The notes beneath the pieces were generated by a model, which was not told where the DNA came from, ran no database searches, and was given only the letters and a program-made list of their open reading frames with translations. From the NCBI GenBank assembly GCA_037013495.1, contig CM072806.1, positions 21,899,501 to 21,963,500 of the forward strand: a DNA stretch of 64,000 bases, written 5' to 3'. Positions 48,690 through 61,764 of this stretch are shown in pieces; position 1 is the first letter of the stretch; each line of letters starts with the position of its first letter. The translations under genes and the position numbers were made by a program. This DNA comes from Hippophae tibetana. Taxonomy: Eukaryota; Streptophyta; Magnoliopsida; Rosales; Elaeagnaceae.

Positions 48690-48930
48690 TACGGTTGTAG
48701 TTATCAAGGCTTTTAGGAATGAAGTTGCGGTTTGCAAAAAGCATGCTGTGACTTGTCGGAGTAATCTCAAGCATATTGAAGCTTTTTGTCAGCAGCTTCA
48801 TATATACCAGGAAAACAGAGAAGTTGATATTGACCCTGCAATCAGAGACGACAAGATCCTCCCTTTAGAGACACTATTGCTGCTGCCATGCAACCAACAT
48901 TCCATCATCACACCCCATTATTCAAAGTGA
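48690..48930 (+). other. Coding-like orphan segment downstream of the 737-aa gene
   Basis: After a possible acceptor (ttgtag, ending about 48700) one frame stays open to TGA 48928-48930. It reads VIKAFRNEVAVCKKHAVTCR, then SNLKHIEAFCQQLHIYQENR, then EVDIDPAIRDDKILPLETLL, with normal codon-like composition. It could be an alternative last exon of the upstream gene, a fragment of another gene, or part of the 3' untranslated region. I do not recognise the protein. Confidence 0.35.
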
Positions 48931-49012
48931 GATGAGTTACAAGTTATAACATAATATATAACCTCCATTCCATGGCTGCTGCCATGCAACCAACATTCCA
49001 TCATCACACCCC
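48879..49012. repeat. 38-bp exact direct repeat
   Basis: The 38-base segment at 48879-48916 recurs at 48975-49012, 96 bases further on. Each copy contains 'gccatgcaaccaacattcc' and 'atcatcacacccc'. It indicates a local duplication in the tail of the coding-like segment. Confidence 0.9.
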
Positions 49013-50940
49013 TTTATGTAGATTGACTAGGGAAAATTGTTTCTGTTCTTTCTCTTCTCTAACCCCAATTCTAGGTGCTTGGGAATAAAAAGTGACTCCC
49101 AACTAAAGGCTCTAATGGCTCGAGTGACTCCAATATCGTGGAAGATGTGCAAGGTGATAATATGCTCTAGTAAAATAGGATGTGTGGAGAAGATAATCTA
49201 GTATTTGAATTGAGATTATCGGGTCCACCATTGTGGGTTGCTCAAGATAGGGGTATCATTGGGAAAGTTATGATGTTTTGAAGTCATTTGAAGCAATAAA
49301 ATAATGGAAGTCTTGAAATTTCAAAAACTACACCTAAATTTGTGTAGTAAAATCGAAAAAAAATTGAAACGAAATTGAAATTTATTTAAGGGTTATATGT
49401 TAGGATGTTATTGGAAGTATTTGTGAAAGTTTTGTTGAAAAATGGAATTTGGCTGGCGAGAAAGTGAGGGAAAAGGTGCAAATGAGGGTAGAGTTTTGGG
49501 CCTTTTTGGTGAGAGTCGATCCCAGAAATGCATTTAGGAAATGCTTTTTAGGGATTCTGCACCAAAAATTGTGGATTGTGGTGACGATTTAAGGTGGGAG
49601 AGGCACAAGGAGGTGAGTTAGAGCTCAGATGGGGTGGTGAGAAAATAAAGCTAGAATAAAAACTATGCCCGACTAATTGATCGAGATTCAAAAAATCCAA
49701 TATTTCAATTTTGCCACCAAATGCCAAAACTAATAAAATAAAATTAATGTAAGGTAAGGTATACGACTCCCCCTAAATTTGTGTTCTCTTCCCATATTTC
49801 ATAAACTTGTGGATTATTCTACCTCAATGTAAGACAAATTAAATAGTAAAAAATAAAAAAAATTAGAAAACCTAATATATTCACTAGGCAATAAAATTAT
49901 TTAGTACAAGCAAATACACAATTAATTAATAAATCATTTTTACTCAATTTTTTATTTTTTATTGTTTAAATAAGTAAATTAGACAAGACACACAAATATA
50001 CTAACACATATAATGACATATTGATATTTAATTAAAATAATATACATGTTTAAACTTCACTACTATATCAATTAATATATTTATGATCAATTACGAATGA
50101 CCCAAAAGAAAAAAAATATCACCTATCATGAAAAATTATAATTAAGTCTTTAATATCACAAAACAAAATATATCTACCAAGAGAACTTTTATTTTATTTT
50201 ATTTTATAAATGAGACATTATTATTAATTTTCTTAAATCTCTTTGACTCTTTTTTTTGTGTGCAAGCTAATTACATTTTTTTATAAACATAGTTTCTTTT
50301 TGCACAATCTTTTGTATTTATGTTTCGACATGTAAGAGCCATAAATATAACATAATGACTTTCACACTAGTTATGAGGTAACTCTCTCTGTTCACTATGA
50401 TAGTTGTAAACATCACAGTATGCCACAATGCTAGGTGCCTCTCTATGGTAAAATTTTAAAATACAAGAAATAGGGTAGTCAAGGCTAGTTCAAGTTCCTA
50501 TAATCTTTGACGAGAAATCATAAACTTCCAAGCATTGATTATCACATGTAAAAATGTACGTGTAATCACATCTCAAAATTGTAGAATCATTTATACAATA
50601 AAAATCAAAACGAGTTAATATACTAAATACAAGGTTGTATGTGTGTAATTGTTTTATAAGCCCATTATCATGTTTGCTAAATAAGATTATACTTTTATTT
50701 ATTTATTTTAAGTTTAACAATAAAAATTATAAAAATAAAAGAAATGAAATCCTACTAAATTGCTTATCTAGGGTCATTTAAGCATTCAATCAAAAATACC
50801 TAGATAAACAATAGAAGATCGTTAAGTGATCGAAGAAAGACAATATTTCCTAACCAAAATTTTCTTGAACTTTGATTTCTTTATATCTTTGAGTTGGGAT
50901 TCAAAATTCAAATATCTTAGGCTTCATATGCATGTTCTTA
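49013..50940. other. Intergenic region, no gene recognised
   Basis: Moderately AT-rich. It has no open exon chain, RNA gene or terminal repeat. It may include decayed downstream parts of the Copia element that surrounds the Ty3 insertion, but I cannot support any domain. Confidence 0.45.
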
Positions 50941-51180
50941 GGCTTAACTTTATTTCACAATCATTCTAAATAAAGATGCAATATTTATGATAGGATGATA
51001 ATAGTGACTCTGATAACTAGAAGTATAGAAAGAATTATTAAAATGGGTCGTAGTCAATAAAAATCTGCACTTGAGCCTAGTATGTTTTCCTATTACAATG
51101 ATGTCAAACAAGCATAAACTTAATATTTTTTTTCTACCATAAGTGTAGTGAGTGTGCACAATTAGTAACAATGGGAAAAG
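50941..51180 (-). mobile_element. Continuation of the Copia remnant beyond the Ty3 insertion
   Basis: Minus-strand sequence directly below the Ty3 element shows a weak zinc-knuckle-like stretch (HTHYTYGRKK, CLFDIIVIGKH). This is what should follow the gag part found on the other side of the Ty3 element (57302 upward). The assignment relies mainly on position. Confidence 0.4.
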
Positions 51181-51890
51181 TGATGTGAACTTGAGAAAAC
51201 ATTCCTTGAAACTCCTAAACATGGTATAGTTTGAGAACCATAAGAGACACGATCAAAGACTCGACAATCAAAGGAAAATCAATTCCTAGAAATTAATAAT
51301 CAAATTTTAGAGCACTTACCTTAACTCAATGGATATTACCCTCTAATGATTGAATATGAAAGAACGTTATAAGGTTTGTAAATCCCTTGATAAGTTAGTT
51401 TGAAGAGGAACATGGAGCATTCAAGCTCTCAACATTGATAAATATCAAGTGTATTAAATGTGAGGTTGTTACAACAACTGGAGGCATAAAAGTAAATATA
51501 AGGGTACACAACAAACCCTAAAAATAAAATGAAATAGTAAAAAATGAAACCATAAATGAGAGAAAATTTTCCAGGAAAGCTATACGGGCCGTGGTGGCCA
51601 AAAACCCCTACTGTAACTTGCATGCCATTTTTTAATTTCCAAAATCTTCATAAGAATCCTTCACCATGGCAACCAAAGATCATTCCCACAATATGCATGG
51701 CCCTTCTTCAAATTCCATATTTGCCTTTATCTCATTAACTGGCTCCATCCATACCTTATGCTTCATTTGTGGCACACCTTGATCATGATTCAACTCTTGA
51801 ATAAGTCCATTCAATGCTTTATTAAGTTGTTTTGTCTTTGATCTCGTGATTGATCCACTTAAGATTTATAATAGTTCGTTATCCTCATCA
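51181..51890 (-). repeat. 3' LTR of the Ty3 element
   Basis: 710 bp, starting TGATGTGAAC and ending CTCATCA on the + strand. It aligns along its whole length with 56584-57301. Shared blocks include 'agaaattaataatcaaattt', 'agcattcaagctct', 'aaatatcaa.tgtattaaatg' and 'gatcatgattcaactcttga'. Confidence 0.88.
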
Positions 51891-51894
51891 TTAA

Positions 51895-52301
51895 TGATGC
51901 GAACCTAAGAACACAGTCCTTGAAACTCCTAAACATGGTTTGGTTTGAGAATCATAATAGACATGATCAAAGACCCAACAACCAAATGGAATCAATTCCT
52001 AGAAATTAATAATCAAATTTTAAAGTATTCATCTTAACTCAATGGATATTACTCACCAATGATTCAAGATGAAAGCACACCAAGGTTTGTTGTGTACCCT
52101 ATATATACTTGTATGCCTCCAGTTGCTATAATCACCTTATATTTAGTACATTTGATATTAACAAAGTTGAAAGCTTGAATGCTCCATGTTCCTCTTCATA
52201 CTGACTTATCAAGGGATTTGCAAACCTTGTGGTGTGCTTTCATCTTGAATCATTGGTGAGTAATATCCATTGAGTTAAGATGAATACTTTAAAATTTGAT
52301 C
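51895..52301. repeat. Extra LTR fragments forming a palindrome
   Basis: Four bases after the 3' LTR a second LTR piece begins in the same orientation (51895-52089). It runs directly into an inverted LTR piece (about 52090-52301). Arms 52012-52089 and 52221-52300 are nearly identical inverse complements over about 78 bp, around a 131-base loop. The arms match each other far better than either matches the two full LTRs. Confidence 0.85.
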
Positions 52302-53829
52302 ATCAGCTTGGGGATGACACATAGTATAAAATAAAATTTTAGTCCTCAATTTAGCCCACAAAGTCTTCCAAAAATAACTAAGGAATTTAACATCCTGATC
52401 AGACACAATGCTCTTTAGTACCCAATGTAGCATAACAATCTTCCTAAAGAATAACTCTGCTATATTAGATGCATTATTGAATTTATGACATGCTATAAAG
52501 TGTTCCATTTTAGAAAGCTTATCTACAATCACAACAATGGAATCTCTACCTTTCTTTGATCTATGCAGTTCTAAAATGAAGTCCATAGAAATACCTACCC
52601 AAGTGCGCTAGGTACGGGTAAGAGTGTATACAATCCTTGGGGTAGGACCTTGGATTTGGCTTACTTACAATTAATGCATCTAGAACATAATCTTTCTACA
52701 TCCCGCCTCATTTTTGGTCAATAAAAATATTCATGTAGTGTTTCTAAAGTCTTTTTAAAATCAAAATGTCCCATTAAACCTCCCTTATAGGCCTTTTTAA
52801 CTAAAATCCAACAATATTTTTAATAACCTCAGTTAAAGGCCAACAATCTTTTTAATAACCTCAGTTAAAGGTGCTTCTAGTTTACTAAAAGCCTTAACAA
52901 CTCTACATAAAAACTAACCAAACCATGAAAACTCCTCACCTTGGTAATACACTTAGGTGTGGGCCATTTCCTAATAGTTTTTATCTTTTCTTCATCCGCC
53001 TTTATACCTTTAGAACTAATGAAAAAACCAAGAAAAACTAACCTCTCCATACAAAAAGCAACACTTTTTAGGTTAGTATACAACTTTTCCTTTCTTAATA
53101 CCTTAAGCATAGAGTGCAAATGTGACACATGCTTTTCTAATTTTTTTACTATAAATAAGAATATCATCGAAGTAAATAACCACAAATATTTCAATAAATA
53201 CGTGTAAAACATGATTCATAAGTCTTATAAAAGTACTTGATGTATTTGTTAATCCAAAGAGCATGACTAACCATTCATACAAACCATTTTTAGTTTTAAA
53301 TGTAGTTTTTTACTCATCATCCTCTTTCATCCTAATTTGGTGGCATCCAATTTTTAGATCAATTTTAGTAAAAATACAAGAACTATACAATTCATCCAAG
53401 ATGTCATCTAACCTAGGAATAGAATTTCTATAATTTATCGTAATGTTGTTGACGGCTCGTCAGTAAACACACATCCGACTTGAACCATCCTTCTTAGGCA
53501 CTATTAGCACTAGAATTGCATTGGGCTCAAGCTTTCCTTCACTTGACCTTTAATCAAGTACTTATCAATCTAACTTTGAATCTCCTTGGTGTCTTCTGCA
53601 TTGCTTCTATATACTGATCGGTTTGGAAGGGATGCTCCTATTATAAAGTCCATATGATGCTTAATCTCTTGAATGGGTGGCACATCATTAGGAATATCTT
53701 CAAGAAATACATCTTCAAATTCCTGTAAGAAAGAAATAGTAGCACTAGACAAAGAAACATTAAAGTCATTAGTAGAAAAATTAGCTTCCTAATACAAAAG
53801 TGCAACTATAGGTTGTCCTAGTATAAAAG

Positions 53830-54010
53830 CTCACATTCTTTTTCTCTATTTCTTTCTCATTGTTTTCTTTTCTTTCACTCTTCTTTCATTGTTTTCCTTT
53901 CTTTCACTCTTCTCTCTTTCTTTTTCTTTTCTCTCAGTCTTCTCTCTTTCTTTCTTTTTTCATTTTTTCTTTTTCTTTACTCTTTTCTCCTTTTTATTTT
54001 CCATTCTTCA
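53830..54010. repeat. Pyrimidine-rich low-complexity tract inside the Ty3 element
   Basis: About 180 bases of C/T on the + strand with 'tttctttcactcttct' repeated. It lies between the gag and RT parts. The long frames read across it are low-complexity artefacts. Confidence 0.7.
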
Positions 54011-56583
54011 CTTTTTATTTTGTCATTTTTAGTTGGTCTTCAAAGACTTGTTTGGGAGTAAGAGGTACAAGTATAATATTTCTACTTTTCTTTACAAAGA
54101 GTACTTGTTCTTATACCCATTATGGGTAACCTTTATTTCATATTGTCATAGCCTACTTAACAAGATGTGCCCAGTTTGCATTGGAACCACGTCACTGTTT
54201 ACCTTTACTTCTCTATTGTCATTCAACCATTACAACTTATATGTCCAATAGTATTTGATCATAGGCAATCCTAAATTCTTAATTAGGGTAGTACTAGCTA
54301 CATTAGTGCTACTTCTCCTATCAATAGTGACATTACATACCTTGTTCCTCATATGGAACCTTGTATGAAAAATATTTCCCTTTATTGCTCCATGTCATCT
54401 TCTTTGATTTAAAAACTTAGGGATCTTCTTATTACAAGTTCTTCACCATCGGTAACGCATATTTCCTCATCACTAGTATATTTTAGTGGGTGCATTTATT
54501 CATCTTTACTCTCATCATTAGTTATCATCTCTCTATCTACTTGTGTTATCATTGTTCTTTTGTTTAGACATTGAGATGCTATATGACCCCTACCAAGACA
54601 ATGAAAACACTTCGTGTCATAATTATGAGTTATGGTTTCAATCTTACCTTTCTCTAGCTCTTTGGCTTTCAATGGTTTGGGTCTAGGCTTAAAACTCGAT
54701 CCTTTCTTCTTTTTCGAGTTACATTTCCAAGGTGTAGTAGGATTCAATTTTTGCATAGTAGGGCTTGTCTTTGGTAGTAGAGTCCAATTATTCCTTTTTC
54801 TTAGTTGTCTCTCTACTTTAATTGCCATATGGACCATGTCTTTCAACTCTACATAATGATAAAGTTCCATAATACTGGAAATATCTTGATTCAATCCATT
54901 AAAAAACTGAGCCATTGTGGCTTCTTGAACCTCCTCTACATTAGCCTTTACCATTACTATCTCCCATTTCTTTATAGTATTCATCTACTCTCTTAAATCC
55001 TTGATTAAGCATTTGTAATTTATGGTACAGTTCCCTATAGTAATAGCTAGGAATGAACCTTTTTCCTCATGATAGTCTTCATATCTTCCCAATTATCAAT
55101 TAGCCTTTCATGATTCATTCTCTTGCCTATCACTAATTGATCTCACTAATTCAATGCATAATTAGTAAATTTAGTGAGAACAAATTTTACCTTTTTTTCT
55201 TTAGCATAGTATTGGTATTCAAAGATGTACTCCACCTTTTTCTCCCACCCTAAGTATAATTTAGGATTATTCTTTCCTTTGAATGTTGGTATCTTCATTT
55301 TAATGCTTCCCATGTTTCTATTAACTCCATCATATGGCCTAGGTGGTGGTCTTCACATACCTCATATACCATTTCTAACTCCTCTATTTCCATACCTCCC
55401 TCTTATAGGTCCTCTATTCTTGTTCCTCAAAATCTCCATTATCCTCCCAATTATCATCTTCAAGCTCTTCCTCTACAAAATCTTGCATAACTATCCCCCT
55501 AACATTTGGAACGCCTTGTGGTGTTCCTTGTTGTAAGATGGCTATGGTGGCTTGTTACCTCCTCATGTTCTCATTCATTGCCACCATTATTGCATTCATC
55601 CTTTCAAATGATTATTGCAAAGCTTTCATCATGAATTTTGCACTCAGTCTTTCTTTAGGACTGTTCCTATTAGACATTGTATAACAACTATCATAAACAA
55701 GATATTAATTAATAAAAAACAATTCCACTTAACTACCTCTCACATTTAACATTAAATTTAATTTATTAAGTGTCCTTAGCTCATAAGTAAACTAAATTGT
55801 TCAAGTATTCTAAACAATGTAGGCTTCATTATCACTAATGGTAGCTCACAATATCCAATTAAGTCAAAGCATAACGAAATAAAATCAAAGTGTTTAGAAT
55901 TTCTAAAGCCAAAATACCACGAATTAGAACAAGAAGAGACAACAAAATATAGGGTATTAATTGCTCAAACAAAATTTAAGGACATGAATGATGAATAATA
56001 ATAATAATAAGGTATAATTCTTGAAATCAAAAATTTCTAAAGGTAATTCATTATAGCATTTTTTATTATTTTTTTGACCTTTTTATTTTGTATATATTTG
56101 GCCTATTTTGATTTTTTTAAAATAAATCTGTTAACAAATCAAGATAAATTTAAAATATAAATTACAATACAAATTTGAAAATTTTACTATACGAAAAAAT
56201 ATCACAAATAATTTCATAAATTGGTACAAAACATTACGATACAAATCTGACAATTTAAGATACAAAAATAGCACAAAAATATTAGAATCCAACATAGAAA
56301 TTACAAAACAAAATCTTGAAATTACAATTTGAAAATAACTCAAAAATTTCAAGAAATTAACAAGAACAAAAGAAAAAAATCTAAAAAATGAAATTACTAT
56401 AGGAAAAATTAATTCTAACATAAGTAATTCTAGAAAATATCAAAAAAATAACTAAAATAATGAAGAATCTGAAAATTACATTAACTCATTTTTAAAGATA
56501 ATTAATTCAAGAACATTAAAATAAAGGAATGATAATTAAAGGAAAGGAATTTGAAAATTAAAAGTCGGAGCTCGGATACCAAA

Positions 56584-57301
56584 TGATGCAAACTTGAGCT
56601 TGAAAACCCTAAACATGAACCATAAGAAGCATGGCCAAAGATCAAACAATGAATTTGAAATCGATTCTTAGAAATTAATAATTAGATTTTTAAGCACTCA
56701 TTTTAACTTAGTATATGTTAATCACCAATGATTCAAGATGAAATGATGCGATAAGATTTACAGATCCCTTGATAAGTCGGATTGAAAAGGATATAGAGCA
56801 TTCAAGCTCTAAACTTTAATAAATATCAAATGTATTAAATGTGAGGTGATTACAGCAATTTGAGGCATAAAATTATACATAGGATATACAATAAACCCTA
56901 AATGTGAGAAAATTTCCAAGAAAGCTATGCGGGTCTTGATGGCCAAAAACCCTTATCGTGGCACCCATTCCATTGCTTGAAATCCCTCGAAAGCCTCTTA
57001 CCATGGAGGCCAAAAACCCTATTGTGGTACGCATGACCTTGCTTAATTTTCAAAATATGCTTGAGATCTCCTCACCGTGGCAACCAAAAATCCACGCTGT
57101 GGTACATATGACCCTGCTTGAAATTTTATATTTTCATTTATCTCATTGGCTGGCTCCCTCCATACCTTATGCTCCAATTATGGAACTCCTTGATCATGAT
57201 TCAACTCTTGAATATGTCCATTAAATTCTTCCTTGAGTTGTTTTGTCTTTGATCTCATGATTGGTCCATTCAAGAATTGTAACAATTCGTTATTCTCATT
57301 A
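56584..57301 (-). repeat. 5' LTR of the Ty3 element
   Basis: 718 bp, starting TGATGCAAAC on the + strand and ending near CTCATTA. It is the partner of 51181-51890. It lies between the primer-binding site and the Copia gag remnant. Confidence 0.85.
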
Positions 57302-59860
57302 AGAAGAGCTATACAACCTTACATTGTGGTCTTTGATGTTGAAGATGTGAAACTCTCATCATTATAACCAAGGCCACGTGTGTCATTATGATACTTACCA
57401 ATACTTAATAGTTTTAGCCCCTATGGTTAGGTTCCTCTTTGTATCTTTAGATGCAACAAGTTCTTTCCTGAGCTTATTATTTTCATATTCTGTTCTTGTA
57501 AGATTCAAACTCAAGGAATTAATATATTCATAGAGTTATTTATTTAAGTGAGAATCTTATCATTTAGTTAAGAGATGTCAACCCTTTTTTTCTTAGCACC
57601 TAGACAATTTAAGAATTAGTTCATCAAAACTTGAAATATTAAATTTGGATAAAAAGAAAGAAAAGTTTACTCCCTTATATTCTTCATCTGAGCTAGTGTC
57701 AAAATCATTAGGGTGTGCATTGGAAATTGTAGTGAAGATACAATAGTTGGTTTCACCATTTTTAGACTCATTATCCTTTTCTTGTTCACTATCTGAATCA
57801 CTGAGTGTTATATTGAATGCTCTACCAACTTTCTTCTTATTACTTGAACACTCTATAGAAATATAACCAAAACCACTAAAGGTAAAACATTGAGGATAAA
57901 TGGGTTTATATTTCTTACTATTTGATCTCAAAGCATTGATTTCCTTTGTCTCTCTATTCTCAAACCGAGTAGGTAGTCTCTTGATAAATTTGTTACATGT
58001 TGATTCTTTTTCCTAAGGAATGTATTGAATTTCCATGTAAGTACAACAAGTGTTTCATCATTAATGTCCGCATCACTATCAGAGATGTTTGTTTTTAACT
58101 TTTAAATGACACATCATTGTTTTTCTTGGGTGAATTAAGAGTAAACTCTTAAGTTTAGATCGACCCAACATGCTCATAAATGTTTAGTGTGTCCACATTC
58201 TTTCTTTTCTCTATAGCTATAAATTTCATCTTGTAGTCTCTTGTCAAAGAGTTTACAATTTTGTATGCAAGTATAAGTTATACTATTTTCTCACCAAGGT
58301 TAGAGAAAGCATTAGTAATATCATAAGAACAAGCATACAATGACCAAAAATTTCAGTGTTGCTCATTTTAAGATAATCAAATTTAGATGCTAGTAATCTT
58401 AGTTTTGTTTGTTTCACTTGAGAAGTACCTTCATGAGTAAGCGCTAGCGCATTCCATTTTCCTTTTGAAGTCTCACAGTAGAAGAGGCAACAAAACTCAT
58501 CCATCGATGTTGCAACAAATATTGAACTTAACCCTTTTTAGTTTGATTTGTTACTGGTTCTTTCTTTAGCATTCCATTATTTTCTTACTTTTATGGTTGT
58601 TATACCATTTTTCATTACCGAAGGTGGTTCCTAATCATCAAGAATAACATCCCTGACGTTTTCATCTTGTCTGAGATATTATTGCATGCAAGCTTTCAGC
58701 AAGTGAAACTATACCCATAAAAAAGAAAAGGGTCTTATGGATGGCCAACTTTCTTTCTTTCATTTCATGTAAATTCTAAAACATACCAAATATACCTAGA
58801 AGGGATGATTATTGCATTTTTAATTTTGTCAAATTATAAATATTTAACCTAAACACAACTATCAGACATACAAATACATGTAAATAATAAAGTGTAAAAT
58901 TAAAAATAATAGATAAGATTTTTAGGTGGAACAACTTTGGACACAATAGTAACCTAAGAAGAAAATCATTGATCTACCAGACCACCTAATCTATTATGTA
59001 AATTAAATGTTCAAGTACAAACTTGATTTTACACTACCCTAACTATGATAATGCCCCAATGTATCTAACTTACGAGTCATTTCTCTATTTTCATAATCTC
59101 TAAAATTAGCTTTAGTGGATTTTTACCAATGTTCTTATTAGTTCCTTACCAATCAAACTTGTTCACTAATCAATCTACAAATAGGTTATCACAAAAACCA
59201 CAAGTGCCCATGTATGTTACATATGGATTTCAATAAGCCATAAATCTTAATCCTAGTTCAAAGTATAAGTAGAAATGGAACTAATATTTCTAGAATAGAT
59301 TATAAAAGTGTAATCTAGGTAATGATTTATCTATCAATACTCACAATTAAGATTATCTAGATTTGAATCCAATGATAGCATTTACAAAGTGATAAAGCAC
59401 ATAGATGAAGGCAATGACTCTCAATTTATATTATGTGAGGTAAAGAACAACAAGCTAAATGTTTGAATATATAAACAAATTAGAGGCCCTAAACCTAGAT
59501 CACTAAGGAAAGGTTATATATACCCTTATGAGGTTTTAAAGTTCTGAATTAAAATAGGGGTATGAGGTAATTTCATATAGGGATCAAGTTAAAAAATGTT
59601 TTCAATTCTCGTTAAGTACTCACTCGATCAATCAAGTCCCTTAGCTCTCTCGACCAAGATGCGTTAATGTATTTTGACCCAAGATATTTGATTGAAGTTG
59701 CACAAAAGTCGAGCGATCAAGTAAATATAGAAATAAATCAAGATGGACTCAATAGGAGCTGATCAAGACTCGATAAATCGATACCCCCAGTCGATCAATC
59801 GAATAATGCAAGCTTTAGCACCACAAATAATTTTAATTACATTGAATAAGTGTTAGTGAA
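57302..59860 (-). mobile_element. Ty1/Copia remnant: LTR or leader and gag, interrupted by the Ty3 element
   Basis: Fossil on the minus strand. The likely 5' LTR and leader lie at about 59860-58900, with a TATATAA box near 59515 and 'tcgatcgatcgag'-like motifs at 59600-59820. Gag follows, with the UBN2-type segment ALALTHEGTSQVKQTKLRLL (about 58450-58390). A knuckle region is near 57900 and an acidic linker (FNITLSDSDSEQEKDNESKN) near 57820-57760. It ends with GLGYNDESFTSSTSKTTM next to the Ty3 5' LTR at 57301. It is broken and old. The LTR limits are not defined because no partner LTR was found. Confidence 0.75.
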
Positions 59861-61560
59861 TGTATGAGTGCAATACTATATCTGATAGTTATAATATATA
59901 TATACTTGAAATATGATTATCTGAAACTCGAGCGATAACGAGCCTAATTTTTTTTTACAGGAAAACGTTTTGTTCATAAAAATAACCAACTCTTATAGGC
60001 CTTACAAAAGAAAATTAGAGTAGAAATTTCAATATCCATAGAAATAATAACTCATAGAATTGTGCTTAGTGTTGTTTTGATGGAAATTTTGAATTTTATG
60101 CTATTTCATATTTGTCACTACGTCATTGAACTTCATAGCAAATAGAAGAAAAGACTGGATTGTATGTCAAGACTTGTTAGACCTTAAGGAAAAAGTCTTG
60201 AAGCTTGAAACATTCAGGTTTACAAGGTAAGGCTTTAAGGGAATATGGACAACTTGGGCAAGGGAAAAATCGCTTATTGCATCATCCAAGACATTGGAGT
60301 TGTATACAATTTATGTTTTTTTCTCTTGCTTATCTATATGCTTTCTCAAATTTAAATGCTACAACATAAATGTTAAACGATATAATTAGAACAATTTGTG
60401 TTTGCTCTTCTTTGAAAGGTTGTTGTAGGAGAAAAAAAAATGCTAAAATCTTATTGCAAAATTGAAACATTGTGGATTCCATGTGGCATTTTGAAAAACA
60501 AGTGTATCGTAGTTAAATCGCAAATCAATAAAAATACTTTTGTTATTATTATAATAAAAATGTAAAAAAATATTTATTTTATTCTTATAATTAATTACAT
60601 TGTTATTATTGTTGGGTAAAATTATTTTTAATTTAATAAATTGAGGCAATAATGAATGAATTGTAACAATATCAACTCCAGTTTTTTTTAACTAAATAGC
60701 TTTATTATTTATATATTAATCAATTTTTTCTATATTATATCAAAACTCATAATTTTATACTAAATTATATAATAAAAAGATCAAAAAACTCTCATAATAT
60801 AATTTCAATAAAATAAAATCAAGGTTATGTATACTACATCTTTGGCAATTATCGTTGACAATCTCATTGAAATTACAACGACCCCATTGGAGCTCCGATG
60901 GATATACCATGTCACATAGAAAGATACAAATAGATGTAAAAAAATAACATTTGGTGGATTATTAGAACTATGGTAGATGTAATATGTTACATCTAGTGGT
61001 TAGTGAAATTACGATAGATATAACATATTGCTTACAAAGACATATTGCTTACAAAGAAATATGTGGGTGTAATATGTTATATCTAAACATTTACTTGGAA
61101 TTAAGGTAGATATAATAAGTTACATACAAAAATATATATAAATGTAACATGTTTATCTAATAAGCCACTAAAACTATGATGGATCATCAATATTGGTAGT
61201 AGTGGAAGCTACAGATCTTATATGATATAATCTTATTTTTTATTTTATCAAATTACGTCGTAAAATTATTTTTGTATTTATAAGTACAATGGTAGAATTT
61301 TGTGATAATTTTTTACTAATTTGAACGAAAATATTTTAAAAAAAGTATTATCCTCACTATCCTTACCGTCTTTGATTTATTTATCATCACTCATACTTTT
61401 GGATCAAGAATATCTTTCTGCATTCCTACCGAAGAAATGGGCCTCAAACATGAAATTGAAGCCACATTAATAATTTGTGCTTTCATTCAAGACTTATCCT
61501 CCTCCACTAATTTCAATCTACATTCTCTATCTCAGATTAGTGGACCTATGCCACCTCAGA
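59861..61560. other. Intergenic region with degenerate short repeats
   Basis: No gene. A degenerate repeat region at about 60950-61190 has a recurring 'tagatrtaa.atgttacat' theme, about three copies spaced roughly 70-80 bp. It also contains an exact 17-bp tandem pair, 'catattgcttacaaaga', at 61024-61057. Confidence 0.55.
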
Positions 61561-61764
61561 AGATATCATCCATTTCGTCCAATCAGATTCATTTTTGATA
61601 GATAACTCACTTCCTATTCCCATTCATTATCTACACACACTGCACTCCCCAAATAACAACCACAAAAAACTTTATTAAATCCAACCTTTCTTCTTTTTTC
61701 CTTTTGATTATATCCTAAGCCAACTCGACTCAGAACACAAAGAAGCTATCAAAAATAATCTACA
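61561..61764 (+). promoter_or_regulatory. Promoter and leader of the plastocyanin gene
   Basis: A CCAAT box is at 61579-61583, with a GATAA-type motif just after it ('gatagataactc', about 61597-61608; I-box-like, common in light-regulated genes). A TATA-like 'attatatcc' is at about 61707-61715. The leader ends 'aaaaataatctacaATGGC', a good plant start context. Light control is inferred from the gene's identity. Confidence 0.45.

Larger units (their letters stand above)
51181..57301 (-). mobile_element. Ty3/Gypsy LTR retrotransposon, 6.1 kb, broken
   Basis: Fossil on the minus strand, bounded by two LTRs (5' LTR 56584-57301, 3' LTR 51181-51890). Next to the 5' LTR is a primer-binding site, TTTGGTATCCGAGC (about 56570-56583), of initiator-Met tRNA type. 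Gag lies at about 55690-54496 with a CCHC knuckle (CFHCLGRGHIASQC, about 54610-54570). RT-type sequence is at about 53750-52880 (EFEDVFLEDIPNDVPP at its start). Integrase is at about 52760-52310 with the zinc-binding part (WP.MRRDVERLCSRC) and VDKLSKMEHF. Five-base flanks AAAAG and AGAAG look like a worn target duplication. It has several breaks. The LTRs differ at roughly a fifth of positions by eye, so the insertion is old. It sits inside a Copia remnant. Confidence 0.88.

Noticed and set aside
53860-54251. Phe/Ser/Leu-rich + strand frames
   Set aside because: They are the opposite strand of the Ty3 element and its C/T-rich tract.
56131-56421. 96-codon Phe/Leu/Ile-rich minus-strand frame
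   Set aside because: AT-rich leader between the Ty3 primer-binding site and gag, with no domain.
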